Source: Pelomonas sp937871895 (GTDB lineage Bacteria > Pseudomonadota > Gammaproteobacteria > Burkholderiales > Burkholderiaceae_C). Taken from it: a stretch of 64,000 nucleotides of DNA. Both the position numbers and the translations under genes were made by a program. Within the stretch, counting starts at the first letter, position 1, and each line of letters starts with the position of its first letter. Below are positions 30,988 through 41,900 of the stretch, in pieces. The stretch lies in the NCBI RefSeq assembly GCF_046348265.1, contig NZ_JAXMEO010000006.1; one strand, given 5' to 3'. The notes below the pieces were generated by a model. That model did no database searches. It saw only the letters and a program-made list of their open reading frames with translations, and was not told where the DNA came from.

Positions 30988-33258
30988 TCAGCGGTCGCCG
31001 CCGGCGCGCAGCAGCCGCAAGCCGTTGAAGACCACCAGCAGGCTCGCACCCATGTCCGCGAACACTGCCATCCACATGGTGGCGCTGCCGAACACTGCCA
31101 GGACGAAGAACACCGCCTTGATGCCCAGCGCAAGCGAGATGTTCTGCCAGAGCACCGCATAGGTCTTCTTGGACAGGCGGATAGTCTCCGGCACCCTGCG
31201 CAGGTCGTCGTTCATGATAAGCACGTCCGCCGCTTCCTTCGCCGTGTCGGTGCCGGCGCCACCCATCGAGAAGCCAAGTGCGGCCGCAGCGAGGCTGGGA
31301 GAGTCGTTGACGCCATCACCGACCATCCCGACCTCGCCCTCGGTGGCAAGCGCTTCAACCGCCTTCTGCTTGTCCTGCGGCAGCAGGTCGGCACGGACGT
31401 CGTCGATACCCACCTGCTTGGCAATGTTCTGCGCCGTGGACGGGTTATCTCCCGTCAGCATCACGGTCCGCACGCCCAGCGCCTTCAGTTCGGAGATGGC
31501 CTGCCTGCTGGACTCCTTGGTCGTGTCGGCAACGGCGAAGAGAGCCAGCACCTCTTGTGCGTTGGCCAGAACGGTGAGGGTCCGGCCTTGGGCCTCGTGC
31601 TCATGCATCAGCGCCTCAAACTCGGCCGAGCATTGGCCACGCTCGTGAATCCAGCGGTGGTTGCCCAGCACATAGTCCTGGCCGTCGACCGAGCCGTGGA
31701 CGCCTCGCCCCAGTTCGGCGCCGAAGTTCTGGACCGTGGACGCCTCGCCCGCCAGGCCGGCGGCGATCGCCTTGGAGACCGGGTGGTCGGACCGTGCGGC
31801 GAGGCTGCGTGCAATGCGTACTACCTGATCTTCCGGCAGCGCCTGAGTCCGCATCAGCTGCGCCACGAGCTTGGGCTTGCCCTCGGTCAGCGTGCCGGTC
31901 TTGTCCAGCGCGACGATGCTCAGCTTGCGCGCCTGCTCCAGGTAGACCCCGCCCTTGATGAGGATGCCGCGACGCGCCGCGGCCGCGAGGCCGCTGACGA
32001 CGGTGACCGGCGTGGAGATGACCAAGGCGCAGGGGCAAGCGATTACCAGCAGCACCAGCGCCTTGTAGATCCCGGTCAACCACGGCCAGCCCAAGACCAG
32101 CGGGGTTCCCAACGCCACAGCGAGCGCCAGCGCGAAGACAGCCGGCGTGTAGATGGCCGCAAAGCGGTCGACAAAGCGCTGGGTGGGAGCGCGCTGCGCC
32201 TGTGCAGCTTCGACGGCATGAATGATCCGCGCCAGGACAGTGTCGCTGGCAGGCTTGGTCACCTCGAACTCCAGCGACCCGCTCTGGTTGATCGTCCCGG
32301 CGAATACGTCGTCGCCTGGCGTCTTGTCGACGGGGATGCTTTCGCCTGTCACCGGGGACTGGTCAACGGCGCTTTGTCCTTCGGTCACCCGGCCATCGAG
32401 CGCGAAACGTTCACCGGGTTTGACCCGCGCGACGGCGCCTACGGCCACGGCCTTGGCTTCGACGGTGGCCCAGGAACCGTCGACCTGGCGCACCTCGACT
32501 TGTGGCGGCGACAGTTGCAGCAGACCAGTGATCGCGTTTCGCGCGCGCTCGACCGACCTGGCCTCGATAAGTTCGGCCAGCGAATAGAGCGCCATGACCA
32601 TCGCCGCCTCGGGCCACTGGCCAATGGCAAAGGCGCCCGCAACGGCCACACTCATCAAGGCGTTGATGTTGAGCTGGCCCCGAAACAGCGAGGACAAGCC
32701 TTTGCGGAACACTGACAGGCCTGACAGCGCAATGGCAACCGCTGCGACAACCATGCCGAGTCCCCGCCATGGCAGGGTGTCGGGCGCCAGGAAGTGGACA
32801 AGCTCGGCACCGACGGCCACAGCCAGCGCCGCGATCAGTCGAATCAGTTCGGTGCGCTGAGATCTGGCCGTGTCCGCTGCAGCGGGCGGCGCTGAAAGTG
32901 TCTCGGTCTTGAATCCGGCTGCGTTGATGGCAGCGGTGACGGACTCCCAGGAGGATGGAGGCGCATCCACTCTCAGCGCCCGTCCAGCAAGATCAAACTG
33001 CAGGCGCATCACCTCGGGAAAGCGCTCCAGCGCCTGACGAATCTGCCCTTCTTCAGTGGGGCAGTCCATCGCCGGGATTCGCAACACCAGGCCGCCGGTG
33101 GCCAACGCCGCCACAGGGGCTGATGCAGTGGCGCAGGCGCCGCCGCCGCACGCGGCCGGCCCGCAGGCGCTCACCGGAGCATGGTCGTGGTCATGTCCAG
33201 CGTGGTGGTCGTGATCCCCGTGATCGTGGCTGGCGTGGTCGTGATGAAGCTGGGCCAT
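30988..33258 (-). CDS. cadA: Zn/Cd/Pb-type P1B ATPase (CadA/ZntA/PbrA)
   Basis: 756 residues. The His/Asp-rich N-terminus (about 5-27) is followed by Cys-rich CGPAACGGGACATAS and a ferredoxin-like metal domain with AMDCPTEEGQIR (Cys66; the second Cys is replaced by Glu as in CadA/PbrA). Then TGES, the membrane metal site CPC (408-410), the phosphorylated Asp452 in DKTGTLTEG, and GDGVNDSPSL. It exports Zn, Cd or Pb to the periplasm, where CzcCBA can take over. It diverges from the MerR-type regulator. Confidence 0.93.
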   Translation of the reverse strand: MAQLHHDHASHDHGDHDHHAGHDHDHAPVSACGPAACGGGACATASAPVAALATGGLVLRIPAMDCPTEEGQIRQALERFPEVMRLQFDLAGRALRVDAPPSSWESVTAAINAAGFKTETLSAPPAAADTARSQRTELIRLIAALAVAVGAELVHFLAPDTLPWRGLGMVVAAVAIALSGLSVFRKGLSSLFRGQLNINALMSVAVAGAFAIGQWPEAAMVMALYSLAELIEARSVERARNAITGLLQLSPPQVEVRQVDGSWATVEAKAVAVGAVARVKPGERFALDGRVTEGQSAVDQSPVTGESIPVDKTPGDDVFAGTINQSGSLEFEVTKPASDTVLARIIHAVEAAQAQRAPTQRFVDRFAAIYTPAVFALALAVALGTPLVLGWPWLTGIYKALVLLVIACPCALVISTPVTVVSGLAAAARRGILIKGGVYLEQARKLSIVALDKTGTLTEGKPKLVAQLMRTQALPEDQVVRIARSLAARSDHPVSKAIAAGLAGEASTVQNFGAELGRGVHGSVDGQDYVLGNHRWIHERGQCSAEFEALMHEHEAQGRTLTVLANAQEVLALFAVADTTKESSRQAISELKALGVRTVMLTGDNPSTAQNIAKQVGIDDVRADLLPQDKQKAVEALATEGEVGMVGDGVNDSPSLAAAALGFSMGGAGTDTAKEAADVLIMNDDLRRVPETIRLSKKTYAVLWQNISLALGIKAVFFVLAVFGSATMWMAVFADMGASLLVVFNGLRLLRAGGDR

Positions 33259-33289
33259 TTTGGGCTGCGTTCTTTCAGAGTGGCGCCAT

Positions 33290-33320
33290 TTGACAACCTG
33301 TAGTGACTACAGAGTCAAGT
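33290..33320 (-). promoter_or_regulatory. MerR-type (CadR/PbrR) operator-promoter for the cadA-czc operon
   Basis: A perfect dyad CTGTAGTGACTACAG at 33298-33312. On the minus strand it follows the -35 box TTGACT (33313-33318) and lies in the long spacer before a weak -10 (about 33290), as in zntA, cadA and pbrA promoters. The regulator twists this spacer when metal binds. Confidence 0.8.
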
Positions 33321-33353
33321 CCCTACACTTTCGGAGATGTTTTGGAGATGAAC

Positions 33354-33806
33354 ATGAAGATTGGCGAGCTGTCGGCTGCTTCTTCGACGCCGATCGAGAC
33401 GATCCGCTATTACGAGCGGGAAGGCCTGTTGCCACTGCCGGCGCGCTCGGGAGGCAACTTTCGCATCTACGAGCCGCCGCATCTGGAGCGCTTGCAATTC
33501 ATCCGCTATTGCCGCAGCCTGGACATGTCGCTGGACGAGGTGCGCGTGCTGTTGCGCTTCAGGGACGATCCTTCCGGCGACTGCGGCGACGTGAACGCCT
33601 TGTTGGACGAGCACATCGGGCACGTCTCTAAGCGCGTCAAGGAACTGCGTTCGTTGGAGCGGCAGCTCAAGGAGCTTCGCCTTCGCTGTGGCACGGTACG
33701 AACCACCGAGCAGTGCGGCATCCTGGCCGGTCTTGCAGAGGCAGCGCAGGAGCCTGCCGCAGCGGGCAAGGAACACAGCCATCTGAGATCCGTTCACGGC
33801 TACTAG
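33354..33806 (+). CDS. CadR/PbrR-type MerR-family metal sensor
   Basis: 150 residues from the ATG at 33354 (TTTGGAG seven bases before; another ATG at 33348). The N-terminal winged helix starts MKIGELSAASSTPIETIRYYE, and a long dimerisation helix follows. Metal-site cysteines are in DDPSGDCGDV, LRLRCGTV and TTEQCGIL, the three-Cys set of Cd/Pb sensors. The His in the C-terminal tail is also typical of CadR. Divergent from the operon it should activate. Confidence 0.92.
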   Translation: MKIGELSAASSTPIETIRYYEREGLLPLPARSGGNFRIYEPPHLERLQFIRYCRSLDMSLDEVRVLLRFRDDPSGDCGDVNALLDEHIGHVSKRVKELRSLERQLKELRLRCGTVRTTEQCGILAGLAEAAQEPAAAGKEHSHLRSVHGY

Positions 33807-33900
33807 CCGTCGGGCCCACGCCGTCTTCACCGTCTTGCGCGTGCAGGCGGTAGCGGCGATTCATCCACTTGAAGATGACTTTGACCCAGCCTGCACCGCG

Positions 33901-33933
33901 CAAAAAGAAAAACTCGCCGGGCGAACCGGCGAG
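33901..33933 (-). terminator. Rho-independent terminator after cusA
   Basis: Stem CTCGCCGG / CCGGCGAG (33913-33933), followed on the minus strand by TTTTTCTTTTTG. It serves the minus-strand cusA-type operon ending at 34077. The neighbouring stretch 33949-33988 is repeated at 60582-60622. Confidence 0.8.
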
Positions 33934-34076
33934 TTGGAACGGAGAACCGCTGTCATCACGATCCGCCGCCAGCTCAGGGAGGAAAAGCTGGGCGATCGCT
34001 CGCGCAACCGCAGCGAGATCATATGACGCGCAAGCGCGGCGATCCCCTAGGGTGATCCTTCAGCAGGGTCGATCTT

Positions 34077-37000
34077 TCACGTCGCAGCCTGAGTGCGCGC
34101 CAGGACGGATGGATCTGCCGCCGAACCGGCCGCCCGCAGGCGCCGTCTGTGCAACAGCCACCACGCCGCAGGGATGACGAACATGCTCAGCAGCGGTGCG
34201 CTGACCATGCCGCCCACCATGGGCGCGGCAATGCGGGTCATGACCTCGGAGCCCGTGCCATGACCGAACAGCACCGGCAGCAGGCCGGCCATGATGACGG
34301 CGACTGTCATGGCTTTGGGCCGCACGCGCTGGACGGCCCCCTCGCGGATGGCCGCCAGCAGCGTCTGCTCGTCGTCCGGCGCGCCGGCTGCTAGGCGGTG
34401 CTCGTGGGCGTGTTTCAGGTAGACCAGCATCACCACCCCGAACTCGGCCGCCACGCCCGATAGCGCGATGAAGCCGACTGCTGTCGCGACCGAGATCGCA
34501 TGCCCCAGCGCCCAGATCAGCCAGAAACCCCCCACAAGCGAGAACGGCACCGCCGCCATGACGAGCAACGCGTCGCCCGCCGATCGGAACAGCAGGTAGA
34601 GCAGCACGAAGATGAGCACCAGCGTCAGCGGCACGACGAGTTTGAGCCGCTCGGTGGCGCGCTCCAGGTACTCGAACTGCCCCGACCAGGACACCGCGTA
34701 GCCGGTCGGCATCGCAACCTGCGCTGCCACAGCTTGCTGCATGTCCCGCACGACAGAGCGCAAATCGCGCCCTCGCACGTCAACATAGACCCAGCCCGAC
34801 AAGCGCGCGTTCTCGCTTCGGACCATGGGCGGGCCGTCTTCGACATTGACGTGGGCCACATCCTGCAGCAGCACCGTCGCGCCGTCCGGCGTCACGAAGG
34901 GCAGCTGACGAAGCCGCTCCAACGAGTCGCGCAGCTCACGCGGGTAGCGCAAGTTGATGGGGAAGCGCTCGCGCCCTTGGATCACCTCGCCGACGTTGTC
35001 GCCGCCGATGGCCGAAGAGATGATGGCTTGGACGTCGGCCACGGCCAGGCCGTATCGAGCTGCCGCCAGCCGGTCCACGTCGACATCGATGTAGCGCCCG
35101 CCGGTGAGCCGCTCGGCAAGTGCCGAGGACACGCCTGGCACCGTCTTCACCACGGACTCGATGCTGGTCGTGAGCCGGTCCAGCGTGGCCAAGTCGGCGC
35201 CGGCGACCTTGATGCCCACCGGGCTCTTGATGCCGGTGGCCAGCATGTCGATGCGGTTGCGGATGGGCGGCACCCACACGTTGGACAGACCTGGCACCTT
35301 GACGACGCGGTCCAGCTCGTCCACCAGCTTGTCCGGTGTCATGCCGGACCGCCATTGCTCGCGCGGCTTGAACTGGATGGTGGTCTCGAACATCTCCAGC
35401 GGCGCCGGGTCAGTGGCTGTGTCGGCGCGCCCGGCCTTGCCAAAGACACGTTCGACCTCGGGCACGGTCTTGATGAGCCGGTCCGTCTGCTGCAACAGCT
35501 CGGCCGCTTTGGACACCGAGATACCCGGCAGCGCCGACGGCATGTAAAGCAGATCGCCCTCGTCCAGCGGCGGCATGAACTCGCCGCCCAGCCGCAGCAC
35601 GGGCACCGCCGTGATGGCCAACGCCAGCGCGGCGATCGCCAACGTGGCCTTCGGGAATCGCAGCACGGCCTCCAGCGCCGGGCGGTACAGGGCGATGAGC
35701 CCGCGGTTCACCGGGTTCGCAGTCTCCTTTGGGATGCGGCCCCGGATGAGATAGCCCATCAACACCGGCACCAGCGTCACCGACAGGCCCGCGGCCGCCG
35801 CCATCGCATAGGTCTTGGTGAAGGCCAACGGCGAGAACAGCCGCCCCTCCTGCGCCTCCAGCGTGAAGACGGGCAAGAAGGACAGCGTGATGACCAGCAG
35901 CGAGAAAAACAGAGCCGGCCCCACTTCGACCGAGGCCTTGGCCATCAGCGCCCAGCGCTCGGCGTCGCCAGGCTGGCGACCATGCTCTTTCTCGAAGTAC
36001 TCCACATGCTTGTGTGCCGCCTCCACCAGTACGACGCTCGCGTCCACCATGGCGCCCAGCGCGATGGCCACGCCGCCCAGACTGAGGATGTTGGCGCTGA
36101 CGCCTTGCCAGTGCATGACGATGAAGGCCGTGAGCACGCCCACGGGCAGCGTGACGACAGCCACCAGGGCCGAGCGCAGGTGGAACAGGAACACCGCGCA
36201 GACGAGGGCCACGACGATGAACTCCTCGATGAGCTTCTCCCGCAGGTTGTCGACGGCGCGGTCGATGAGCTTGGAACGGTCGTAGGTCTCCACCACCTCC
36301 ACGCCGGCCGGCAGGCTGGTCTTCAAAGCTTCCAGCCTGGCCTTCACGGCCGCGATGACGGTGCGAGCGTTCTTGCCCGAGCGCATCACCACGATGCCGC
36401 CCGCGACCTCGCCCTGGCCGTCCAGTTCGGCCACGCCGCGGCGCATCTCGGGGCCGACCTGGACGAAAGCGACGTCGCGCAGCAGTACCGGCGTCGTGCC
36501 GGCGACCTTCAGTGGGATGGTTCGGAAGTCGTCGAGCGACTTCAGGAAGCCACGAGAGCGCACCATGTACTCGGTCTCGGCCATCTCGACGACGGAACCG
36601 CCCGAGGCCTGGTTGGCCTTGCCCAGCGCCTCGACAACCATGGCGTGCGTGATGCCCTGAGCGCGCATGCGATCCGGATCGAGCACGACCTGGTACTGCC
36701 TGACCATGCCGCCCACGCTGGCGACCTCGGCCACGTCGGGCACCGTCTTGAGCTCGAACTTCAGGAACCAGTCGTTCAGCGCGCGCAACTGCCCCAGGTC
36801 TGTCTTGCCGGTTCGGTCCACCAGCGCGTACTCGTAGACCCAGCCGACGCCGGTGGCGTCAGGACCGAGCGCCGCCGTGGCGCCAGGGGGTAGCTTGCTT
36901 TGGACCTGGTTGAGGTACTCGACGACCCGCGAGCGCGCCCAGTAGGGGTCGGTCTTGTCGTCGAAGAGGACGTAGACGAAGGAGTCGCCGAAGAAGGAAT

Positions 37001-37253
37001 AGCCGCGCACCGTCTTGGCGCCGGGCACGCTGAGCATGGTCGTCGTCAGCGGGTAGGTGACCAGGTCCTCGACCACCTGGGGCGGCTTGCCGGGATAGCT
37101 GGTGCGCACGATGACCTGGGTGTCGGACAGGTCCGGTAGCGCGTCGACCGGCGTGTGCAACGCCGACCAGAGTCCCGCTGCGACCAGGAAGGCCGTGGCG
37201 ATGAGCACAAGAAAGCGGTTCGCCACCGACCAGCGGATCAGGGCAGCGATCAT
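34077..37253 (-). CDS. cusA: CusA-type Cu/Ag RND efflux pump (copy 1)
   Basis: 1058 residues. Cu/Ag subgroup features: DALPDLSDTQVIV at the N-terminus, GAMVDASVVLVEAAHKH in TM4, and methionines in the porter domain (GEFMPPLDEGDLLYMPSALPG, WRSGMTPDKL, RIDMLATGIKSP) that match the CusA metal-relay Met sites. It exports monovalent copper and silver. Its adaptor gene is truncated and no cusC lies upstream, so this copy may depend on parts of the second system. Its start overlaps the adaptor stop (ATGA). Confidence 0.92.
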   Translation of the reverse strand: MIAALIRWSVANRFLVLIATAFLVAAGLWSALHTPVDALPDLSDTQVIVRTSYPGKPPQVVEDLVTYPLTTTMLSVPGAKTVRGYSFFGDSFVYVLFDDKTDPYWARSRVVEYLNQVQSKLPPGATAALGPDATGVGWVYEYALVDRTGKTDLGQLRALNDWFLKFELKTVPDVAEVASVGGMVRQYQVVLDPDRMRAQGITHAMVVEALGKANQASGGSVVEMAETEYMVRSRGFLKSLDDFRTIPLKVAGTTPVLLRDVAFVQVGPEMRRGVAELDGQGEVAGGIVVMRSGKNARTVIAAVKARLEALKTSLPAGVEVVETYDRSKLIDRAVDNLREKLIEEFIVVALVCAVFLFHLRSALVAVVTLPVGVLTAFIVMHWQGVSANILSLGGVAIALGAMVDASVVLVEAAHKHVEYFEKEHGRQPGDAERWALMAKASVEVGPALFFSLLVITLSFLPVFTLEAQEGRLFSPLAFTKTYAMAAAAGLSVTLVPVLMGYLIRGRIPKETANPVNRGLIALYRPALEAVLRFPKATLAIAALALAITAVPVLRLGGEFMPPLDEGDLLYMPSALPGISVSKAAELLQQTDRLIKTVPEVERVFGKAGRADTATDPAPLEMFETTIQFKPREQWRSGMTPDKLVDELDRVVKVPGLSNVWVPPIRNRIDMLATGIKSPVGIKVAGADLATLDRLTTSIESVVKTVPGVSSALAERLTGGRYIDVDVDRLAAARYGLAVADVQAIISSAIGGDNVGEVIQGRERFPINLRYPRELRDSLERLRQLPFVTPDGATVLLQDVAHVNVEDGPPMVRSENARLSGWVYVDVRGRDLRSVVRDMQQAVAAQVAMPTGYAVSWSGQFEYLERATERLKLVVPLTLVLIFVLLYLLFRSAGDALLVMAAVPFSLVGGFWLIWALGHAISVATAVGFIALSGVAAEFGVVMLVYLKHAHEHRLAAGAPDDEQTLLAAIREGAVQRVRPKAMTVAVIMAGLLPVLFGHGTGSEVMTRIAAPMVGGMVSAPLLSMFVIPAAWWLLHRRRLRAAGSAADPSVLARTQAAT

Positions 37254-38089
37254 GGCGCGCTCCCCGCCTTTTGCATCGGCATCTCACGAACCGGCGCCGA
37301 AGCGCCTGAAGCCGGCGACATGCCACCAAGCACTGAACGCAGCCGGGCTTCCGAATCCACTAGGAACTGTCCACTGGCAACCACCTGATCTCCCTCGCTC
37401 AACCCTTCAAGGATCTCGAACTGCTCCCCCAGGTCGGCTCCAAGCTTGACGTCGCGGGGCTCGAAGGCGCCGTCACCCTTGCGCACGATGACGACAGCGC
37501 GGGTGCCGGTGCGGATCACGGCCTCGGTCGGCACCACCAGTCGGGACACAGCGGGGCCAGCCACCTGCAGCCGGAGCAGCATGCCGGGCGTCAGCCGGCC
37601 GGCGCGGTTGTCCACCTCGAAGCGCGCCTGCAGCGTGCGGCTGCTCGCGTTGACCTGGGGCAGGATCTCGGACAACGTGCCCGCGAAGGTCTGTGTCGCA
37701 TCGGCCTGCAGCGCTGCCGTCACCTTCTGGCCTGGCTTGAGGTGCGCGACCTGCGCTTCGGGCACTTCGACGATCGCCCAGACCTTCTCCAAGCCTGAGA
37801 TCCTGAACAGCGTCATGCCCGGGCTGACGGCGGCACCTTCGTGCACACCGAGCTCCGAGACAACACCACCGGCTGGAGCGCTCAACGTGAAGCGAGCTTG
37901 TGCGACGCCGGCGTCCTCGCTCTGGCGCACGAGCGCATCGGGGACGGACATCGCCCTCAACCTGTCACGGGTAGCAGCGACGAGTTCTGGCGCCACGCCC
38001 GCGCGCTTGAGCGCCAGCAGCTCGTTCTGCGGCCCCAACCACTCCGGGGCGAATTCCGGTGATCGCTTGACGATCGGCCGGCTGGCCAA
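37250..38089 (-). pseudogene. cusB: CusB-type adaptor, 5' half missing
   Basis: About 270 C-terminal residues of a CusB/HlyD-like adaptor: coiled-coil end (FAPEWLGPQNELLALKRAG), lipoyl half (FTLSAPAGGVVSELGVHEGA), beta-barrel and C-terminal domain (VKLGADLGEQFEILEGLSEG). The membrane anchor, signal and first coil are gone. The homology ends at about 38055-38062, where a MerR-type gene running the other way begins. So a rearrangement joined the two genes head to head. An open frame to 38089 could still produce a fragment without an export signal. Confidence 0.8.
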
Positions 38090-38486
38090 GGCGGCGGGAG
38101 TCGGCGTCGAGACGATCCGCTACTACCAGGGGCGTGGGCTACTGCCCGTCCCGAAGACGGGCAGCGGTTTCCGGCGATACCCGGTGTCGATGATCGAGCG
38201 TATCGGGTTCATCAAGCGCGCCCAAGGTCTGGGCTTCTCGTTGGACGAGGTTGCCTCGCTCCTGGACCTGGAAGACGGTCGCAATCGGAGAGCCATCCAG
38301 AGTGTTGCCCGTCGGCGCCTAGAGCAGATCGACGAGAAATCGGGTGACCTCAGGCGCATGCAATCGGTGCTGCGAGACCTGCTTGCCGAGTGTGAGGCAA
38401 CGGGTCATGCACATCCTTGTCCCATCATTGCGGCTCTACTGGGGCCGCCACCAGACGCGCCACCGAGGTCCGATCACATACGCTAG
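38067..38486 (+). pseudogene. MerR-family regulator with native start lost
   Basis: Reads LTIGRLAKAAGVGVETIRYYQ from a TTG at 38067, then a normal winged helix and dimerisation helix, ending with CEATGHAHPCPIIAALLG. It keeps two of the three mercury-binding cysteines of MerR. The first (in DGTHC) is replaced by Arg in DGRNR, so Hg sensing is doubtful. The native ATG and promoter were replaced by cusB sequence. No mercury genes follow. Confidence 0.7.
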
Positions 38487-38958
38487 TGGAGGCCTGGAGA
38501 CTATGCCGTGTGCCTGCTGACCGGTTGCGGTGTGGCCTGCGTGAACGATGTCACCAGGCACCAGATGCGATCCGCAACCGAAGCGCATGCCAACTCTGCC
38601 GACATGGCTTGATGCACGCGACCGAACTCTGAATCCACTCCTTGCCCCATATCGGACTGCGTCCACACTGCGAGCTGATGGCGATTTTCGAACCGCATGG
38701 CTCTTTGCTCATCGAGGCAGCGTTGCTGTGGTCAGCCCAGCGGCCGCAGTTCTCTGCAGGTGGCAAAGTGACATGGCACTAGCCCCTGCTTCGCGTTCCA
38801 TGGCCCCGGCAGGATCTGCCTTCATAGCGTAGCAAGAGGTCAACCCCCTCATTCAGTTGCTGCGCGCCGGCGCAGTCCTCCATCTGCGCAATCGCCATAG
38901 CCGGTACCCATCAAAGGCTACTCTTTGACAATGTCCTGTGAGAACGTGCAAGCAGGGG
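38487..38958. other. No recognisable gene
   Basis: 472 bp with only short frames lacking family features, between a broken merR and the end of a cusA gene. It probably holds remnants from past rearrangement. No terminator or clear promoter was found. Confidence 0.5.
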
Positions 38959-41900
38959 TCATGACGTTTGCCCCGGCGGATAAACCACGGCCTGCTTCAT
39001 CTCAGGTGCTCTGCGCGAGGCGCGCTCCAGTTGCCACTGTTTGAGCAGCGCATAAAGCGCGGGAATAACGCACAGCGTAAGGATGGTCGACGAGATCATT
39101 CCGCCCACCATCGGAGCGGCGATGCGGCTCATCACTTCCGAGCCGGTGCCGCTGCCCCACATGATGGGCAGCAGGCCGGCCATGATGGCGACGACGGTCA
39201 TCATCTTCGGGCGCACCCGCTCGACCGCGCCTTCCATCACCGCGCCATACAGGTCCGACGGTCCCGGCACGCGGCCTTCGGCACGGCAGCGCTCGCGCGC
39301 ATGCTCCCAGGCGTGGTCCAGGTAGATCAGCATCACGACGCCGGTCTCGGCGGCCACGCCGGCCAGCGCGATGAAGCCCACTGCCACGGCCACCGAGAGG
39401 TTGTAGCCCAGCCACCACATCAGCCAGATGCCGCCGACCAGCGCGAAGGGCACCGACAGCATCACGATGAGGGTCTCGGTGAGCCTCCGGAAGTTGAGGT
39501 ACAGCAGCAGGAAGATCAGCAACAGGGTGACCGGTACGACGATCTTCATCTTCTCGATCGCGCGCTCCATCGCCTCGAACTGGCCGCTCCAGGTGATGTA
39601 GTAGCCGGCCGGGAATTTCACCTGTTCGGCCACCGCCTTGCGTGCGTCGGCGACGTAGGAGCCGATGTCGCGATCACGGATGTCGACGAAGATGTACGCT
39701 GAAAGCAGTGCGTTCTCGGTCCGGATACCGGGCGTGCCGCGCGCGACCACGACCTTGGCCACCTGGCCCAGCGGCACCATGGCGCCACCCATCACCGGCA
39801 CCAGCACCTCGCGCTCGATCTGCTCGGGGTTGCTGCGCAGCTCGCGCGGGTAACGCACGGTCACGCCGAAGCGCTCGCGGCCCTCGACGGTGGTCGTGAC
39901 CATCTCGCCGCCGAGCGCCGAGCCGACCACGTCCAGCAGTTCGCCCACCGACAAGCCGTAGCGGGCCAGTGCCGCGCGGTCGGGCTCGATGTTGAGGTAG
40001 CTGCCGCCCGTCAGGCGCTCCGCGAAGGCGGAGGTCGTGCCCGGCACGGTCTTGACCACGGCCTCGATCTCCTTGGCGAGCTTCTCCATCTCGCCCAGGT
40101 CCTTGCCGAACACCTTGATGCCGATCGGCGTGCGGATGCCGGTGGACAGCATGTCGATGCGCGCCTTGATCGGCATGGTCCAGGCGTTTGACACGCCCGG
40201 GAACTGCAGCGCCTTGTCCATCTCGGCGATCAGCTTGTCGGTGGTCATGCCCGGGCGCCACTCTTCCTGTGGCTTCAGGTTGATGACCGTCTCGAACATT
40301 TCGGTGGGCGCCGGGTCGGTGGCGGTGTTGGCGCGTCCCGCCTTGCCGTAGACCGATGCCACCTCGGGGAAGCTCTTGATGATCTTGTCCTGCGTCTGCA
40401 GCACCTCGGCGGCCTTGGTGATCGACATGCCCGGCAGCGAGGCCGGCATGTACAGCAGCGTGCCTTCGTTGAGCGTGGGCATGAACTCGCTGCCGAGCTT
40501 CGAGGCCGGGTACCAGGACACGCCCAGCGCGACCAGGGCCAGGGCGATGGTGACCAGCTTCCAACGCATGACCCCGGCGATGATCGGCCGGTAGACCCAG
40601 ATCAGGAAGCGGTTCAGCGGGTTCTTCGCCTCCGGCATGATCTTGCCGCGGATGAACAGCATCATCAGCACCGGCACCAGCGTCACCGACAGCAGCGCCG
40701 CGCCGGCCATCGAGAAGGTCTTCGTGTAGGCCAGCGGCGAGAACAGCCGCCCCTCCTGCGACTCCAGCGTGAAGACCGGCAGGAACGACACGGTGATGAT
40801 CAGCAGCGAGAAGAACAGGGCCGGCCCCACTTCCTTGCAGGCGTCGAGCATCGCATCGGCACGGTCCTTCACCGTGTGATCCGGCTTGAGGCGCTCCAGG
40901 TGCTTGTGGGCGTTCTCGATCATCACAATGGCCGCGTCGACCATCGCGCCGATGGCGATCGCGATGCCGCCCAGGCTCATCAGGTTCGAATTCATGCCCA
41001 GCAGGTGCATGGCGATGAACGAGATCAGCACGCCCACCGGCAGCATCAGGATGGCCACCAGCGCCGAGCGCATGTGCATCAGGAAGATCACGCAGACGGC
41101 GGCGACGATCAGGCTTTCCTCCAGCAGCGTGCGCTGCAGGTTGGCGATGGCGCGGTGGATCAGGTCGGAGCGGTCGTAGACGGCCTGGATCGTCACGCCC
41201 TCGGGCAGGCCGGCCGAGATCTCGGTGACCTTGGCCTTGAGGTTGTGGATCACCTCCAGCGCGTTCTGCCCGAAGCGCGACATCGCGATGCCGGACACGA
41301 CCTCGCCTTCGCCGTTCAGTTCGGACAGGCCGCGGCGCTCGTCGGGGGCCATCTCGACGCGGGCGATGTCGCGGATCAGCACCGGCGTGCCGCCCTCGCT
41401 CTTGACCACCAGCTGCTCGATGTCGGCCTTGTTGCGCAGGTAGCCCTTGCCGCGCACCATGAACTCGGTTTCGGCCATCTCGACCACGCGGCCACCGACA
41501 TCGCGGTTGGAGTCGCGGATGACCTGCGACACCTTCATCAGCGGGATGCCGAAGCTCTTGAGCTTGAGCGGGTCGACGGTGACCTGGTAGGTCTGCACGA
41601 AGCCGCCCAGCGACGCGACCTCGGCCACGCCGGGCGCCTTGGTGAGCTGGTAGCGCACATACCAGTCCTGGATCGTGCGCAGTTCGGCCAGCGTCTTGTT
41701 CTTGGCCAGCAGCGCGTACTGGTAGACCCAGCCGACCCCGGTGGCATCAGGCCCGAGCGCGGGCGACACACCCTTGGGCAGGCGGCTGGATGCGAAGTTC
41801 AGGTACTCCAGGACCCGACTGCGAGCCCAGTAGATGTCGGTGCCGTCCTCGAAGATCACGTAGACGAACGAGGCGCCGAAGAACGAGAAGCCGCGCACCA

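Noticed and set aside
24904..36893. Very long open frames on the plus strand opposite the RND pump genes
   Set aside because: They mirror high-GC coding sequence, have no family motifs and are explained by czcA and cusA on the other strand.
38067..38486. Mercury resistance operon
   Set aside because: Only a MerR-like regulator lacking one Hg ligand is present; no merT, merP or merA follows.
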